A DNA stretch of 64,000 nt from positions 1,736,001 to 1,800,000 of the forward strand of contig JAHCVI010000001.1 in NCBI GenBank assembly GCA_019096155.1, written 5' to 3'. The first letter of the stretch is position 1. Each line of letters begins with the position of its first letter. The notes under the pieces are model-generated. The model was not told where the DNA came from, did no database searches, and saw only the letters and a list, made by a program, of their open reading frames with translations. This DNA is from Staphylotrichum longicolle. Taxonomy: Eukaryota; Ascomycota; Sordariomycetes; Sordariales; Chaetomiaceae. Below are positions 46,419-58,090 of the stretch, piece after piece. The position numbers and the translations under genes were made by a program.

Positions 46419-47346
46419 AGCACGAGGCATCAGTCCACTGTGCTAACGTGAGCTTTACTCACAGCGCACTCGACGCGCCACGGGCCTAAGTCCTGATGGC
46501 CAACTCGCCGGAGACTCGACAGCCACGCTGCGGATTCGGGGCGCTCAAGGGAAGACGGACTTTCGAATCTCTTTCGGTTGCCCTCTCCCGCTTCCTGTAC
46601 ACACTTCGTTTTTTCTCAGGGCCCCCATTTATTCTGTTAGCCATTTTAGTGGATGATCTACTTTTCAGCATAGAGCTTGGAAGCACACCCGGGGGGAAAC
46701 AGGCTTGGGTTTATTGTTCTTTCTGTCTTGTTTCCTCATGTTACAATGGCGTACCTGAATGTTTTCGTGCAGTTCAAGGGTCTCGAAGACATAAAACGCG
46801 CGCATGACTGGCGTTTCGGGGGACTGTGTGGGGTCGTCGATGGTCTCAGCGGACAGTCTTTTATGCGAGGGCGGGCCGTTTGGGATCGTAGCGATGGTGT
46901 TGGTTGGGCTGGAGGGGGTAGGGATGGGAGCCGGAGTGAGGGCATCCTGATGGTCGTGTCGGATGCCCGCGTTTTTGCCGGAGTAGGAGAATAGAAAAAT
47001 GAATGTTTTTGAAAGAATCACTGAGCTCTGACCATGTGGTGGATATCAAACTGTGGAAGTAAGCTTCTCATCACAAACCATAGATGTGAGGCAGCATGTG
47101 TGCGAAACTGCGACCTGAGTTGAAGACTGCAATTCCAAATATGACGCTTGCTCTTTTACTCTTGAACATTTCCAAGGCCCCCCTTGTGTCCAACCCAACT
47201 CCTATCCTGCACCAAACACCTCCCCGGAGAACCCCCCTTTTTCCATGCCCCAAACCAAAACACCATGATCAACATCACGACGACCTTTTTACCACCTAAG
47301 CAGAACCCTTGGAAAACGCATCCTTCGCCACCAACGCATTCCGCTC
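46419..47346. other. Intergenic between convergent GMT and RCE1
   Basis: 928 bp with the two 3' UTRs. Open frames are short with no motif. Confidence 0.55.
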
Positions 47347-48563
47347 TCACTCAACACCCCACAGATTCCGCCACCACAACACCGCCCCGGCCACCAGCAA
47401 GACATAGTACGCCGCCGTCCACAAGACAACAACCCTCGACCTGGTCCCCGCCGCCCCGCCGTTCTTATTCTTCTTCCTCACCGCGCCTTCTCCCCCCTCC
47501 TCCTTGCTCGTCCACGTCCCCGCCGGCCAGCACCGCACGGGCTCGACGCGGCCCAGACCTGGCGCAGGCCCATGCAGTTGCAGAAGGCGTGCACGGCGCA
47601 GACGGCGAGCAGGGAGCCCGTGCGCAGGAACAAGAAGGTGGCGTAGGCGCCGAAGAGGGTCGTGTAGCCTAGCTGGAAGCAGGAGCGCAGCAGGGCCGCG
47701 GCCGCGGGCACCTGCGGGTGGGTCAGGCGGAACTCGTAGAAGTGGTGCACGTGGGCGAGGCCGAAGATGATGGGGGTGAGGAGGATGGTCCTTGTGGGCG
47801 GGGTCCCGGCGAGGAGCATGAGGGGGATGGAGGCGGTGCGGAAGAGAAGTTCTTCGGTTACGGGGCCCTGTTGGGGACACAGACACGGCGCGGGTGGTTA
47901 GTGAATGCGGTGGGCAGGAAAAAGGGGGAAGAGGTGCCGGGGGAGGCCTTACGGCGATGATGTTGCGCCAGGTTGTCCACTCCGTCCAGACTTCCTTGAC
48001 GGGCGCCAGGCGGACCCAGTCGGCCCAGCCGCGCTCGACGACAAAGTAGCTGAACAGCGGGCCGGCGAAGAGGAGGGCGGTGAGGAACAGCACCCGGCAC
48101 GAGTCCCACAGCGCGGGCGGCCACAGGCCCAGGAGGTGCAGCGCCTCACGCGGGGTCGTGTCGCCGGCGCCGGCGCGGGAGAGGACCACGAAGGTGGCGG
48201 TCGTGCACACGAGGCATGACAGCGTCACGGAGCGGATGCGGGCGCGGATGACCGAGGGGGCGTCGCGCGACAGGGTCGGCGAGGGCCGGGTGGTGTGGGA
48301 CAGGTAGAAGGGGACGAAGTAGCTGAGGGCGTAGAGGACGAGGAGGAAGATGGCGGCGCGGGTGGTGATTGGCGGGGGAGGGGGAGCGGCGTCTGGTACG
48401 GGGTCAGTTTTGGGGGTTCAAACTTCAAAGATGCGGTTGTGTTTCATATGACGGAGAGGAGCACGTGGTGAGGTGAGACGCGGCGGTTGACAATTGGGGA
48501 CTGAAGGTACTTGCCCTTGTGCCAGGGATTGAGCTTGCGGAGGGTGTCACTGATCGCAGGCAT
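47347..48563 (-). CDS. rce1: CAAX prenyl protease 2 (RCE1), with a GC-AG intron and one apparent -1 frameshift
   Basis: Exons 48563-48515, 48392-47953 and 47867-47347. Intron 1 is best read as GC-AG (AAGG|gcaagt), because the nearby gtacct donor leaves the wrong phase; intron 2 has gtaagg and acag. The product is an ER membrane endopeptidase that removes the aaX residues from farnesylated or geranylgeranylated proteins such as Ras and a-factor. Family motifs are GPVTEELLFR (catalytic Glu-Glu and Arg, about 164-173), FGLAHVHHFYEF (His, about 200) and AFCNCMGL (Asn, about 260). Hydrophobic segments alternate with these. Just after CNCMGL the frame breaks at a three-G run (47552-47554). One more G gives VWGRVEPVRCW... 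and then a last membrane segment, VVVLWTAAYYVLLVAGAVLWW, to the stop at 47347, for about 336 aa. Confidence 0.9.
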
Positions 48564-51184
48564 CTTGAACACTGAGGACACGGGACCGCCTGGATGCGAC
48601 GACCACAAAACTCGAGCACAACGGTTGCAGCTGGGGCCTGCGGCGGCACTCCTGCGTAGACGCCGTCAGAGAAGCGCGTCTGGGCGGCTGCTCTCCCGTG
48701 GACGACCGCAATGGCGGAAAAGGGGGGGAGGGCTGGCCGCGGGATTGGGCCGTTTCAACACGTTGCCAAGTGGTCGCCTGTCGCCTGTCGCCTGTCGCTT
48801 GTCGCTCTCAGGATCGGCGGCAGTTCCCGTGCTCCACCGGTTCCTACCTCTGGCGTGCCAGAAAAATTCCTATTCTTAGACTTAACAGGCCAGAGACAGC
48901 CCGCGATCTGAGCGATCTGAGATGGAGTCGAGATGCATGAATTCCCTGCGGCGATGTGCTTGGGAGTCGTTGAATACGAGAGAGGCTTTCCAACTTCTCG
49001 GCGGGTTGTGTCGGCACCCCATCTTTCGGGCCTTGGCCAGCCGCGATTGCCCCCCTCCCCACGGTGGCTTTTTCTTTACATTCTTCCCAATGCGGCTATC
49101 TATTGTTGTTTTCAAGACAATGCGATGGCAAGCGATCGTCATCGCCGCTTGCAGTGTGCTGTTGGCCCTGCATTTACCCCCGTTGGTGGGCGAGAAAGTT
49201 GGTGTGGCTGCCACAATTCAGTCGGCAAAATCACAGGTCTCTGGTGATGGACCCTCCTCAGCTGTGCACCGAATCCTCGCCACCCAGAGTGCCAGACTGC
49301 GATATCTGGTTGGAGGAGTGCTACATGACGGCATGGCGAAACAGATTGAGCGCGAACGAGACGCGAATCAGGGTCGCGCCGTTCGTGGGCATGCGCGTAG
49401 GGTTTAATTAATTGACGCCCGGACGGGCGCCTGTGGCGTCCCCTGCCGAGCCCACGGCTTGCGCCCTCGCTTGGGGATCGCTGCCACCACCGTTGAACAC
49501 GTATCAGAGGACCCATAACGTTATTTTGCACATGGCATGTCGCCGCATGCGATCGCCGGCCAGACGGTCCGAGGGGTGAAAAGGGGCACAGGGCAAAGCG
49601 TCAGAGAGGCCGTGGCTGAGAGTTACTGCGCTGCTCGGCTCTTGCGGTGCACTGCTGTGGGAATCTTGGGGGGGCGCATCGTTGGCCGTCGGGCGGCTCT
49701 CTCGCAGTTCGGGTCGCCGGGCGCATCCGAGACATGGCGGCTCCAGCACTGCGCTGTTTCTCTCAACCCCCGTCAGCTGTGCGACCTGCTGCACCCATTG
49801 TTGACATGTCGATCCGGATGTTTTGGTCTGCTTCGGCGGATATGCCCAGCGCTTCTCGGGGTGTTATGGTGTCCTGTCGTTTGTTTTGGCACGCAACATT
49901 CCCAGGCAACAAGTGTAGGAAACACCCCATCTTGTACGAAGCTGCAGTGTGGAGTGGCATCGGGCCCGGGTTACGAGGACCCAAACAGTCGGTCTCGGGG
50001 TCAGGGAACTGCGCCGCCTCGTGTTTCGTCCGGGATGGCCAAGGAACAGATGACAGGACGCTCTGGATCCTCTTCCGGAGAAGGAGGAAAGGCCGCTAAC
50101 CCGCTCCGGCTCCCGGTCGTGCCCCCAAAATGGCAAGCGCCAGGGGAGATGGGGTTCGCGCTAACGCAAGAAGGCACGGCGGCCTGCAGCACGATGCAGC
50201 GCCCGCCAGTGCCCTGCGTCGAGCCTGCCTATCGTTGCCCGCCAACTTGTGGGACGCGAAATTAGACTCTCTCAGCCTTGCTCTGGCACCGTTGCAGCGG
50301 TCAACCGAGAGCTTGGGGGTTTCTTTGGTCGTCTCCTCCCACTCGTCGGATGGCTCGATGCCTGCGTCTGCTCCTTTTGCTGTGCAGATGGTGGCATGCG
50401 CTGGCCTGGACTGCTTGCACTTCGGCCAATGGACAATCCTGGGCTGTTTTTAGTGCTCGATTGCGGCAATATTTACAAACTTGCTGGAACCTGGACATAT
50501 CTCGACAGCTTTTCTCCGCGCGCTCCACGCCTGATTTCCTTTTCAATTTCTGCGGCCCCAAGCCGAAACACCAAGTCCGCGAGCTAGGTGCTGGCCGAGA
50601 TAGGCGCCCTTGCCCACACCCACCCGTTCAATTTTCCGGATTGCATTGCATCCATTGGACCCTGGGTGCGTCGCCAGACGCTGCTCTCTCGCCCGCCTCA
50701 ATGCTCAATTGATATCTGCCTTGGTTTAACCTCACCGTCTGCCTTCTTGTCTATCTTTAATTCAACCACACCCCTTTTCCTTCTTCGGCGCACTCGTTAC
50801 CGCCCCTTCTTCTCTGCCTGTCCAGGAAGCTTCTTGATATCGTTAATCTTTATTTTTTGCTCCGTGCTGCTACGCATCGACCGCCATCTCTGGCCTGCAA
50901 CAAAACCTCTCTCAACGGAACCTCCGGCTCCTGGATCTTCATCTCGCACCGAGCAGCAGCAACCCCCCTTTTTATACCGACAGCGATCGAAACGCACACC
51001 ACTTCCTTTTTGCAAACGGCCTCCACCCGCCCTGGTTCGGACGACAGCCTGCCTCGCTTGATTTCCTTTCGATAGCGCGCATGACACGGATATGGAACAG
51101 ATCTGACTGCCCAGCTTGTAGAGTGGGAGCGGGACTTGACGGATCGATAGTCTCCCGGCCTCGAGGGCCGGCCGTCTCAGAGCC
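48564..51184. promoter_or_regulatory. 2.6-kb divergent upstream region of RCE1 and Ser-rich gene
   Basis: No gene recognised. A heptamer repeat sits at 48773-48807. The stretch about 50720-51060 is strongly C/T-rich on the plus strand and looks like a long 5' leader for the gene at 51185. Open frames on both strands (for example plus 49537-50265) are motif-free. Confidence 0.5.
48773..48807 (+). repeat. GTCGCCT heptamer tandem repeat, 5 units
   Basis: Five consecutive heptamers, the first three exactly GTCGCCT and the last two with CTT/CTC endings. Non-coding region upstream of RCE1. Confidence 0.85.
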
Positions 51185-53978
51185 ATGTCGGCGCCACCAA
51201 CCCGACATGGCCCATCAACACCACTTCACGAGCGATCCAATTCGCAAAACAACAAGCCCGGCATCCGCCTCGTCCCATATTCTCCACCGAGGCTCGATCC
51301 CGAGAACCGAGCGCCAAGCCAGGCGTCATCGCGAGAGAATGCAGGCAGTCGATGCTCTGGAAATTACAACGACCAGGCCAGTAGCAATGCTGCGCGCTCT
51401 AGACGTCCCAGTTGGAGGGGTGAGGTGACCGAGGCTATGCTGGGAGCCAGGGGTCTGCATTGTCGTCGCCTGCTGCGCCGAGTTTCTCATTGGCGAGGCC
51501 CAGGGATGAACGAGTTTCAGGGGTGAAACCACGGTCAGCCCCTCGGGCGCGGGACCCGCTGGCCCAACCGTGCTTCCTCTGAGGTCACCGTCTGAAATCT
51601 CACTTGATATCACGGGCCATCATGCATCAGACACGCGGCGCTCGCGTGCTGATGTGCCTCCCTCCCCAGCGTCCCAGCGCCAACGCTCCTCGTCGCGCCG
51701 AGCCAAGCTGCGGCTGTCCGTCCACGCCAACGGGACCTTCTCCCTTGTCCCCGATGAGCCGCAATCGGGCGTATCAGACACCGTTACCGAGAGCTTGACA
51801 TCGCCTTACCCGTCCTACGCTTCGCGAACCCCGAGTGCCCAGGACCGCCCTTCGATCGACACGTGGAGCGACCGCCGTTCGAGTACTCCGTTGACAGGTG
51901 CAAGTACTGTCATACTCGACCAGAGCTTTTCCAAACCGTCGAACTCCAGACCCTCATCGCGTGCCTCTTCGACCATCCACCAAACCGAGGATCCCGTTTC
52001 CGCATCGCCGTGGAACTACCGCTTAGTCGGTGGCCTGCGAAAAGTACCTACGACACCCGAGAAAGGGAAGCAGCCGCTGTACAGCGCCTCGGCGTCGTCC
52101 TCCGAGACCCAGCTTGCCCCGCTACCAGAAACTCCCTCTCCCGTTGACGACGACGAAGAAGATACTCCTACACGAAAGGTTATCCCGAAGGCCTCGTTCG
52201 CATCCGTCATCTCCAACCAGACCCTCGAGACCGTCGCCGAAGCCGAAAACTACAAGGTGTATGGCGCGGGCTCCCTGCCGCAGGAATCCACCGACAGCCT
52301 CGTCTTCACTTCTGCAAGCCCTTCTAACTGGGAGGTATTGGGCCAGTCGTCGCCTGCCCCGGCCGTTCCGAGCAGCCCCTCCACCGTCTCGCACGGCGGT
52401 AACGAGAACTACGTTGTACACGGTGCTCCCTCCGTGTCGCCTTCCTCGTCTCTCGTTACCGTCTCCAGAAAGCCGCGCCCTGTCTACTCTCAGGAGAGCC
52501 TGGTCGTCGCACCCCTGAGACCGGCCAAGAAGAAGTCGTACGAACGATTCGGCTACTACAAGCAGCGGTCCCGCGAAACCCTCCGGTCTCCTGCCTCGGT
52601 CCAGTCTCTCAAGAGCCTGTCGTCTATCATCACCAGCCAAGATCCCGCCCACGCCTTGTTGACGACGCCAGTAGTCCTCAACCTCGGCGCATCATCGAGT
52701 CAACGCTTCCCATGGTCGGTTCCACAGCGGCCAGGATCCAGCTCCTCCAATCCTCAGGGCGCGCTCACTCTCCGGCCGCCGGCTCCGATGCTGCCGTCAC
52801 AACCTCACCAATGGAGCTCCCAGCTGTCCACGGTGATGTCCGAGAGCGAGGGCGGTAGCGACCTAGCACGCTCCGTCTCTCCTCTGTCGGAGGACGTCGG
52901 GCATCATCGCCGCCACAGCAGCACTGGCTGGGTGAGCTCCATGCACAGTCGTCAAATGGCGAGCATTTCCTCCTCCATCGCCGGGCAACTCGACGAGGCA
53001 GCAGCTACCTCGGCCAGCGACTCGCTGGAAAGGCCGGAGCCCAGCTACACAAGGGCGGGCCCGTCACAGATGCGCATGGTGCGCGACCAAGATGAACACG
53101 GGGACGGATTGGCGGACCTTGACCATCGCCCGTCCAAGACAGGGCTGGCCGCCCTGTTCGCCAATGGCTCGAGCCGGAATCTCCACTCCAGCACCAGCTC
53201 TCGCGCCAACAGTTTCAGCTCGTCGATCCCGGCTTGGGCTCGAGTGTACTACGGCTCTGGTGAGCGAAGGTTCCTCGGCCGCCGGCCGTCCTTCGTGACC
53301 ATCTCTGATGGCGATGAGAGCCGCCCATCTAGCTCGGGATTCCCTGGTAGTGAATCCCCCAATACGGATAACTTTCCCCAGGCCATTTACAGCCCACGGA
53401 AACGGGCGAGAGAAGTCCAACCCACTGGCCAGCGACCGTCTCCTGACCGCGCATCCATGGAGATCTCTTCTGCCCCGCAAAGCCAAGACTACCGCGTCTT
53501 CAGGACGCTGAAGGAGAAGACGTCGAGTCTCTGGTCTCCGCATCTCCAGACCGATCGCCGTGCAACTCGGTACAGTGTGTGGGATCCGCCAAGTGTGAGC
53601 TGGTCCGCCGACAGCGGCATCATGGGCAAGAGGAACGCCCAGGTGGTGCTGTTCATTGTTGGGTTCATTTTCCCTCTGGGTATGTCTTGTGATAATGTTT
53701 GAATCTTGATGTCATCCACTAACTCGCTCTGTTCAGCCTGGATGGTTGCTGCTTTCCTTCCCATCCCCCCCAACCCCACGCACAAATCTGTGGCAGACAT
53801 CGAGTCTACCCATCCCGCCTTCAGACACCAACAACAGGTCTTCGACGAAACTAGATACGAGAGCGCCAGGTGGTGGCGTAACCTTAACCGGGTTATGTCT
53901 GTCATCGGACTTCTCATTATTGGCGCCGTCGTCGCCCTTGCTGTCATTGGCGTCCGCCAGGGCTGGGGCCAGAGCTGA
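51185..53978 (+). CDS. Ser-rich protein with C-terminal membrane segments, conserved in filamentous ascomycetes
   Basis: Exon 1 starts at ATG 51185 (MSAPPTRHGPSTPLHERS...GIRLVPYSPPRL) and is followed through about 51419. The next intron is most likely 51420-51520 (donor gtgagg, acceptor ttcag), but the phases are off by one at this join, with a G4 run at 51417-51420. Exon 2 runs to 53679 and exon 3 is 53737-53978 (donor gtatgt, ctaac branch, acceptor ttcag; in phase). The protein is about 878 aa. Most of it is Ser-rich and disordered, with ENYKVYGAGS and NWEVLGQSS blocks that resemble short repeats, then IPAWARVYYGSGERRFL. At the end are two hydrophobic segments, VVLFIVGFIFPLAWMVAAFLPIP and VMSVIGLLIIGAVVALAVIG, separated by a polar loop. 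So it is probably anchored in a membrane with a large cytosolic N-terminal part. Function unknown. Confidence 0.8.
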
Positions 53979-55198
53979 GGAGGATGCAACCCCGCGACAC
54001 TTTGCCTCCTTCACACCACACACCCGTCTCCACATATATCCTGTCGAGTCCGTCCACACACACACGCTCATAACTCGACACCCCTCCGGCTCGGTACATA
54101 TCTCTTGTCTCTCACAACACGACCTTTGACGAAACGCGTTCCACGACTGGGGAAAGGCCTTCTCTGCCTGATGGTTTCCTTTTCCGGGGATACTCTCTCA
54201 TTCATCATCATCACATCATCGAACTTAGACTCTTGCAATGAGCCTTGGCCCCCGCAACGGGGTTTTAACGATTCTCCGCCAACTGTTCCAACAATCTCTC
54301 TCACATTTCACTCACCAACCCCGCCGTCTCATCACAGGAGCGGCCGGTCATATCAACGACACCATTTCTCATTTTCTTCCCCCACACTCTTGTTCACAGC
54401 CTGTATTATCAGCCAACATACAACCCTCATCCATTATTCTGCGCGAGAGAGAGAGGAGGGAAAGGGAGGGGGAGAGACCCCTTCCCAAGATACCCCGTTG
54501 ACGGTTTTTTATCCTTCAACCTTGGAGTCGGGTGGAGGAAAATCTCATCTTGGATCTCTTTTTATGGTTCTTTTTTACCACGGGGAAGAACGGCGAAGAT
54601 GAGGCTCTTCTGCACACCTTCCCGTCACACACACAATTTCTTGTTCCTTCTTTTTACTCTCGGGATAATCTGTCATGGTGGAGGAATTCTCAAAATACTA
54701 CCAACATGATGATGACGATACACCTAGAGCTTGATGGCCTGTCACTACACAAACGAGACATGGGTTTTCTCGGAACTACACTTATAACTTAGTGTCTAAA
54801 CTAGTTTTTTTTTCAGAGCTTGTTCCCCCCCTCCCCTTCCGCCTCTCGTACATACATAGTACTCACATATGAAGTTACGCGGGGTCAGGGTGGTGGTGGC
54901 GGTGGGTGTTTTGTTGAGGATTACGGGGAGTTCACTGTAATGCAAATACAATATTGCCGTCAAAATCTCTGGATATTTTGCTGCTGTGACAAGGTAGATG
55001 TGGACAGTCCGAATATCACCCTTGGGAATAGCAAACAGTAAAGCGCTGACAAAAGAAATATGAGAACTCCCAAAGCTTCCACCAAATCAGACCATGCTGA
55101 GCTAGCTGGTGTGTGCACCGATATAAGCCCCTCTGCTACTCATCCCCTCTCTCATATCATTCCCCTTCTGAGACTCAGGTCCGGTCGCGCATCTCAGC
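53979..55198. other. Intergenic between convergent Ser-rich gene and ALE1
   Basis: 1.2 kb with both 3' UTRs. Contains a purine tract at about 54440-54480 and T-rich stretches. No gene seen. Confidence 0.55.
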
Positions 55199-57127
55199 TC
55201 ACTTCCTCTTCTTCGCCTCAAACGCCCGAATCTCGCTCATGGCATCGTCAAACTCCCGCTCCAGATCCGGCGTGATACCCATCACCGGCGTCCTCGACGC
55301 CAGACTGTCTGTGCTGGCAGACCGACTGAGCTTGCCATCATCGCTCTTGCTGCCCGCAGCCTTCCCATTTGCGGCTCCAGCTTTGGCATTCCGCTTCTCA
55401 ATCTCCTTCTTCAGGAAGACCTTGGCGGGGGACGCGAAGAAGGCCGTCAACGCGGCCGTGCCAATGACAGCATAGAAATAGACGCGCGACCAGGCCAGAA
55501 CGGAGCCCGAGAAGGAGAGGATGAGGAAGGGGGCGACGGCAAAGGAGAATGTGAGCTGCGTCGTGAGCCAGGAGGCAACGTCGTAGAGCTTTTTGGAGGG
55601 GAGCGCGGCGCCCGTTTTGGGGTCGAGGAAGAACGGGCGGAAGCTCCGACGCATGTCTGTCAAGCGTGTCAGCGGAAGCGGAGGCGGATGGAGAATGAGT
55701 ACTGGGTAGAGAAACATACTCTTGGCGACAGTCTGGATAAAGGAGGCGAGGACAAAGGCGAGGTAGTAACCCGGATAGAACCCATGCCAGAAGGCAGACG
55801 TAGTAAAGGTAGCCATGCTGGCACGGAAGCCCGGCTTCTTGCCCTTTGGTGTTACGCGCAGATAGATGTAGTTACGCAGCCACTTGTTGGTGTTGATGTT
55901 CCAAGCCTCGAGATAGCCTCGAGTGTTCTGGGCAAACTCAACGCCCCACGGGTCAATGTTCTGGAGGCGGTTCCATGCGACCTTACCCGTCAATGGATCC
56001 ACACCGTTGTACCCGAGGCCGGCGAGGATGCAGGCACCTTCGGACAGCGTCCAAACGCCGTAGTATTTGGTCCGCGCTGTGAAGCCAACCATGTGCAGGA
56101 TGAACAATCGGCGGAGGAAGCCGTATTGTATGTAACTGTCTTCGAGCAGGACCGTGGGGTAGAAGTAAGCAGACAGCTTGAGAAACGTAAAGATCCAAAC
56201 CAGACTGGTGACGAGCTTCAACATGGCCGGGGTGCCGCTGCGAGGAATCTTGCGCTTGCGCCTGGTGGGCGGCTTCTTGGCCGGATCGACGTTGGCAGGT
56301 ACCTCAAACATGGAGGTGTCGAGCCAGCGGCGGTACTCGGCGAAGTCGAATGCCGGGCCGACGAGTAGGCTGGGGAAGAAGAAGACAAAGCCGGCGTAAT
56401 CGAGAAGGTTTGGCAGCTCGGTCAGGCGGCGGTCCTTTTGGAAGTCGGACAGCTCGGCTTCGGGCAGCAAACCGTCTGCCACATTCCAGCAAAAGGCACT
56501 GAGCTTCATGACCAGAACCATCTGAGCGCCTGTAATGTCCACCGAGCTTGGGCTGTTGGCCGCCTGGCGCGCGATGTGGTTGACGCTCATGTGGCTCATC
56601 AAGAAGACGAAGCCAACCCATGGCATGTAGCGGGAGCCACGAAGGAACTTGGCGATGGCGTAGGCGCCGCTTGCCGATATGAGCAATGTTCGGAGGCCAT
56701 CCCAGAGGTCGAAGAGGCCGACGAGGAAGAAGAGGGAGATGCTGGGATCGGGCAGTCAGCCAACTGCAGTGGCTTTCTGTAGGCCACCCCTAGACAGCGC
56801 GACGCACCTCAGCGAGAACAGGTTCTTGTATGCGGGTCGAGCATCAGGGACGCGTTTTAGGACGCCGGCAAGTGGGTACGAGATGAGGATGGAGAATATG
56901 AGTTTGACTGATTTGCCGCACGACGGGTCAGCTCCGTTTCCAATGTTGCTCTCCCTCATGGTCAGAAAAGGCACGAGTTCTTACGCTCGTCGGGGCCAGC
57001 GCCGACTTTGTCGCCCAGGTAGGCGAATGCTATGAGAGGGCACAGCGTCAGTCAACAGTGTCCAAGCAGCGCCGACCACGGGAAGAAGAAGTGTTGTGTC
57101 CATACGCCTATGTATAAAGGGTATCAT
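55199..57127 (-). CDS. ale1: MBOAT lysophospholipid acyltransferase (ALE1/LPCAT type)
   Basis: Five exons: 57127-57106, 57029-56985, 56907-56808, 56741-55720, 55656-55199, giving 548 aa. Two small 5' exons (22 and 45 nt) encode MIPFIHRPFAYLGDKVGAGPDE. Donors are gtatgg, gtaaga, gtgcgt, gtatgt; acceptors are tag, cag, cag, cag, and all phases agree. Then come LKLIFSILISYPLAGVL, ISLFFLVGLFDLWDGL and further membrane segments. MBOAT signatures are WNINTNKWLRNYIYLR (conserved Asn region) and the catalytic His in SAFWHGFYPGYYLAF (about residue 374). The enzyme reacylates lysophospholipids (PC, PE, PS, PA) with acyl-CoA at the ER. The C-terminal tail after the last membrane segment is basic/Ser-rich and ends KKRK, similar to an ER-retrieval lysine signal. 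The fourth intron (63 nt) is in frame, so a frame-only reading would wrongly include it. Confidence 0.95.
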
Positions 57128-58090
57128 CTTGGACGATGACCAGAGTTGAAGAGCAAGGAAAGATTGAAATTCGAAGGTCGTGTGATTCGTTATTCCATCA
57201 AGGTACAAATAGGAACGCGGCGCCGTGAGCTGTCTGCAGATGGCTGTCGCTCGGTGTGATCCGGTTGTTGGGGTTTTCGTCCGAAATGGTTGGGGCGATG
57301 GAGCTCCGCAGGTCGGCGCAATAGTATGGAAGGTGCACCGAAGCGAATGCCGGGACCGAGTCTTCAGATGAAAGGCCCAAAATGGAAGTCAAGCAAAGCA
57401 GCTGTATTTATTCCGGGGCAATTGCCATCGCATCTGGTTCAACTCGTAGGAAAGAGCTCTGGTCGCAATGTCAAGAATTTGGGAGCTGCACCTGACAGGT
57501 CCTCCTGCCGTGACATCACTAGGCGGGTCTGTGCTTGGGTTCTTGGCAGTTGGCAGCTGTCACATGCTTGTGTTGGTGCAGTTAATTGGGTCCACACTGC
57601 CTTGAGCCCCCTTCTGAGACAGTCTCACAACAGCATTGCCTCCCGGTCGTTTCTTGACCTCAGATTCAAGTACCTATCCACACACATCGGCACCTATGCA
57701 ACATATAGAAGATGGTAATCTGTAGAGCGACGGGTTGTCCCCTTTTATGTCTCGCAACTGCCCTCGTCTATGCAATTACGTTTTCCCCCCCCCCCCCATC
57801 CCCTCTTCCTCTCTCCCCTGGGTAGGCGCGTCAAGCTCTCCAGGCTTGCTTGGCCTGGAAACTGTGGTATAGTCCACAGCTCGCCACATCATCATGAGCG
57901 GGCTGCTCTGGTCCGCTTCCTCGGCGTCGTTTGGTGATAACCGGACACAAGTCAGTCCAACAAACCACCTGCGGAACGCCCGTCTGAGTTTGCCCAGCAC
58001 TGATCGATGGGGAATATCGCACGTCTGTATGTGGCCACAGCGGCGTCGAATATTCGCAGTTCCGATACTCTTCCGTGCAGCTGGTGATCC
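57128..58090. promoter_or_regulatory. Intergenic, upstream of ALE1, downstream of MMM1
   Basis: 963 bp. Contains a run of 13 C at 57785-57797. The 57128-57400 part is the ALE1 promoter side. No gene seen. Confidence 0.55.
57785..57797 (+). repeat. Poly-C run (13)
   Basis: Thirteen consecutive C in the intergenic region. Relevant to assembly quality because such long G/C runs are preserved here while short G runs in coding regions seem one base short. Confidence 0.9.

Noticed and set aside
47347..48228. 293-codon minus-strand frame as one protein
   Set aside because: It joins exon 2 of RCE1, an intron and an out-of-frame stretch of exon 3; only its ends are real coding sequence.
55657..55719. 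ALE1 frame read straight through, adding SMFLYPVLILHPPPLPLTRLTD
   Set aside because: The segment is flanked by gtatgt and a CTGAC branch plus cag; it is a 63-nt in-frame intron, and removing it restores AKNMRRSF.
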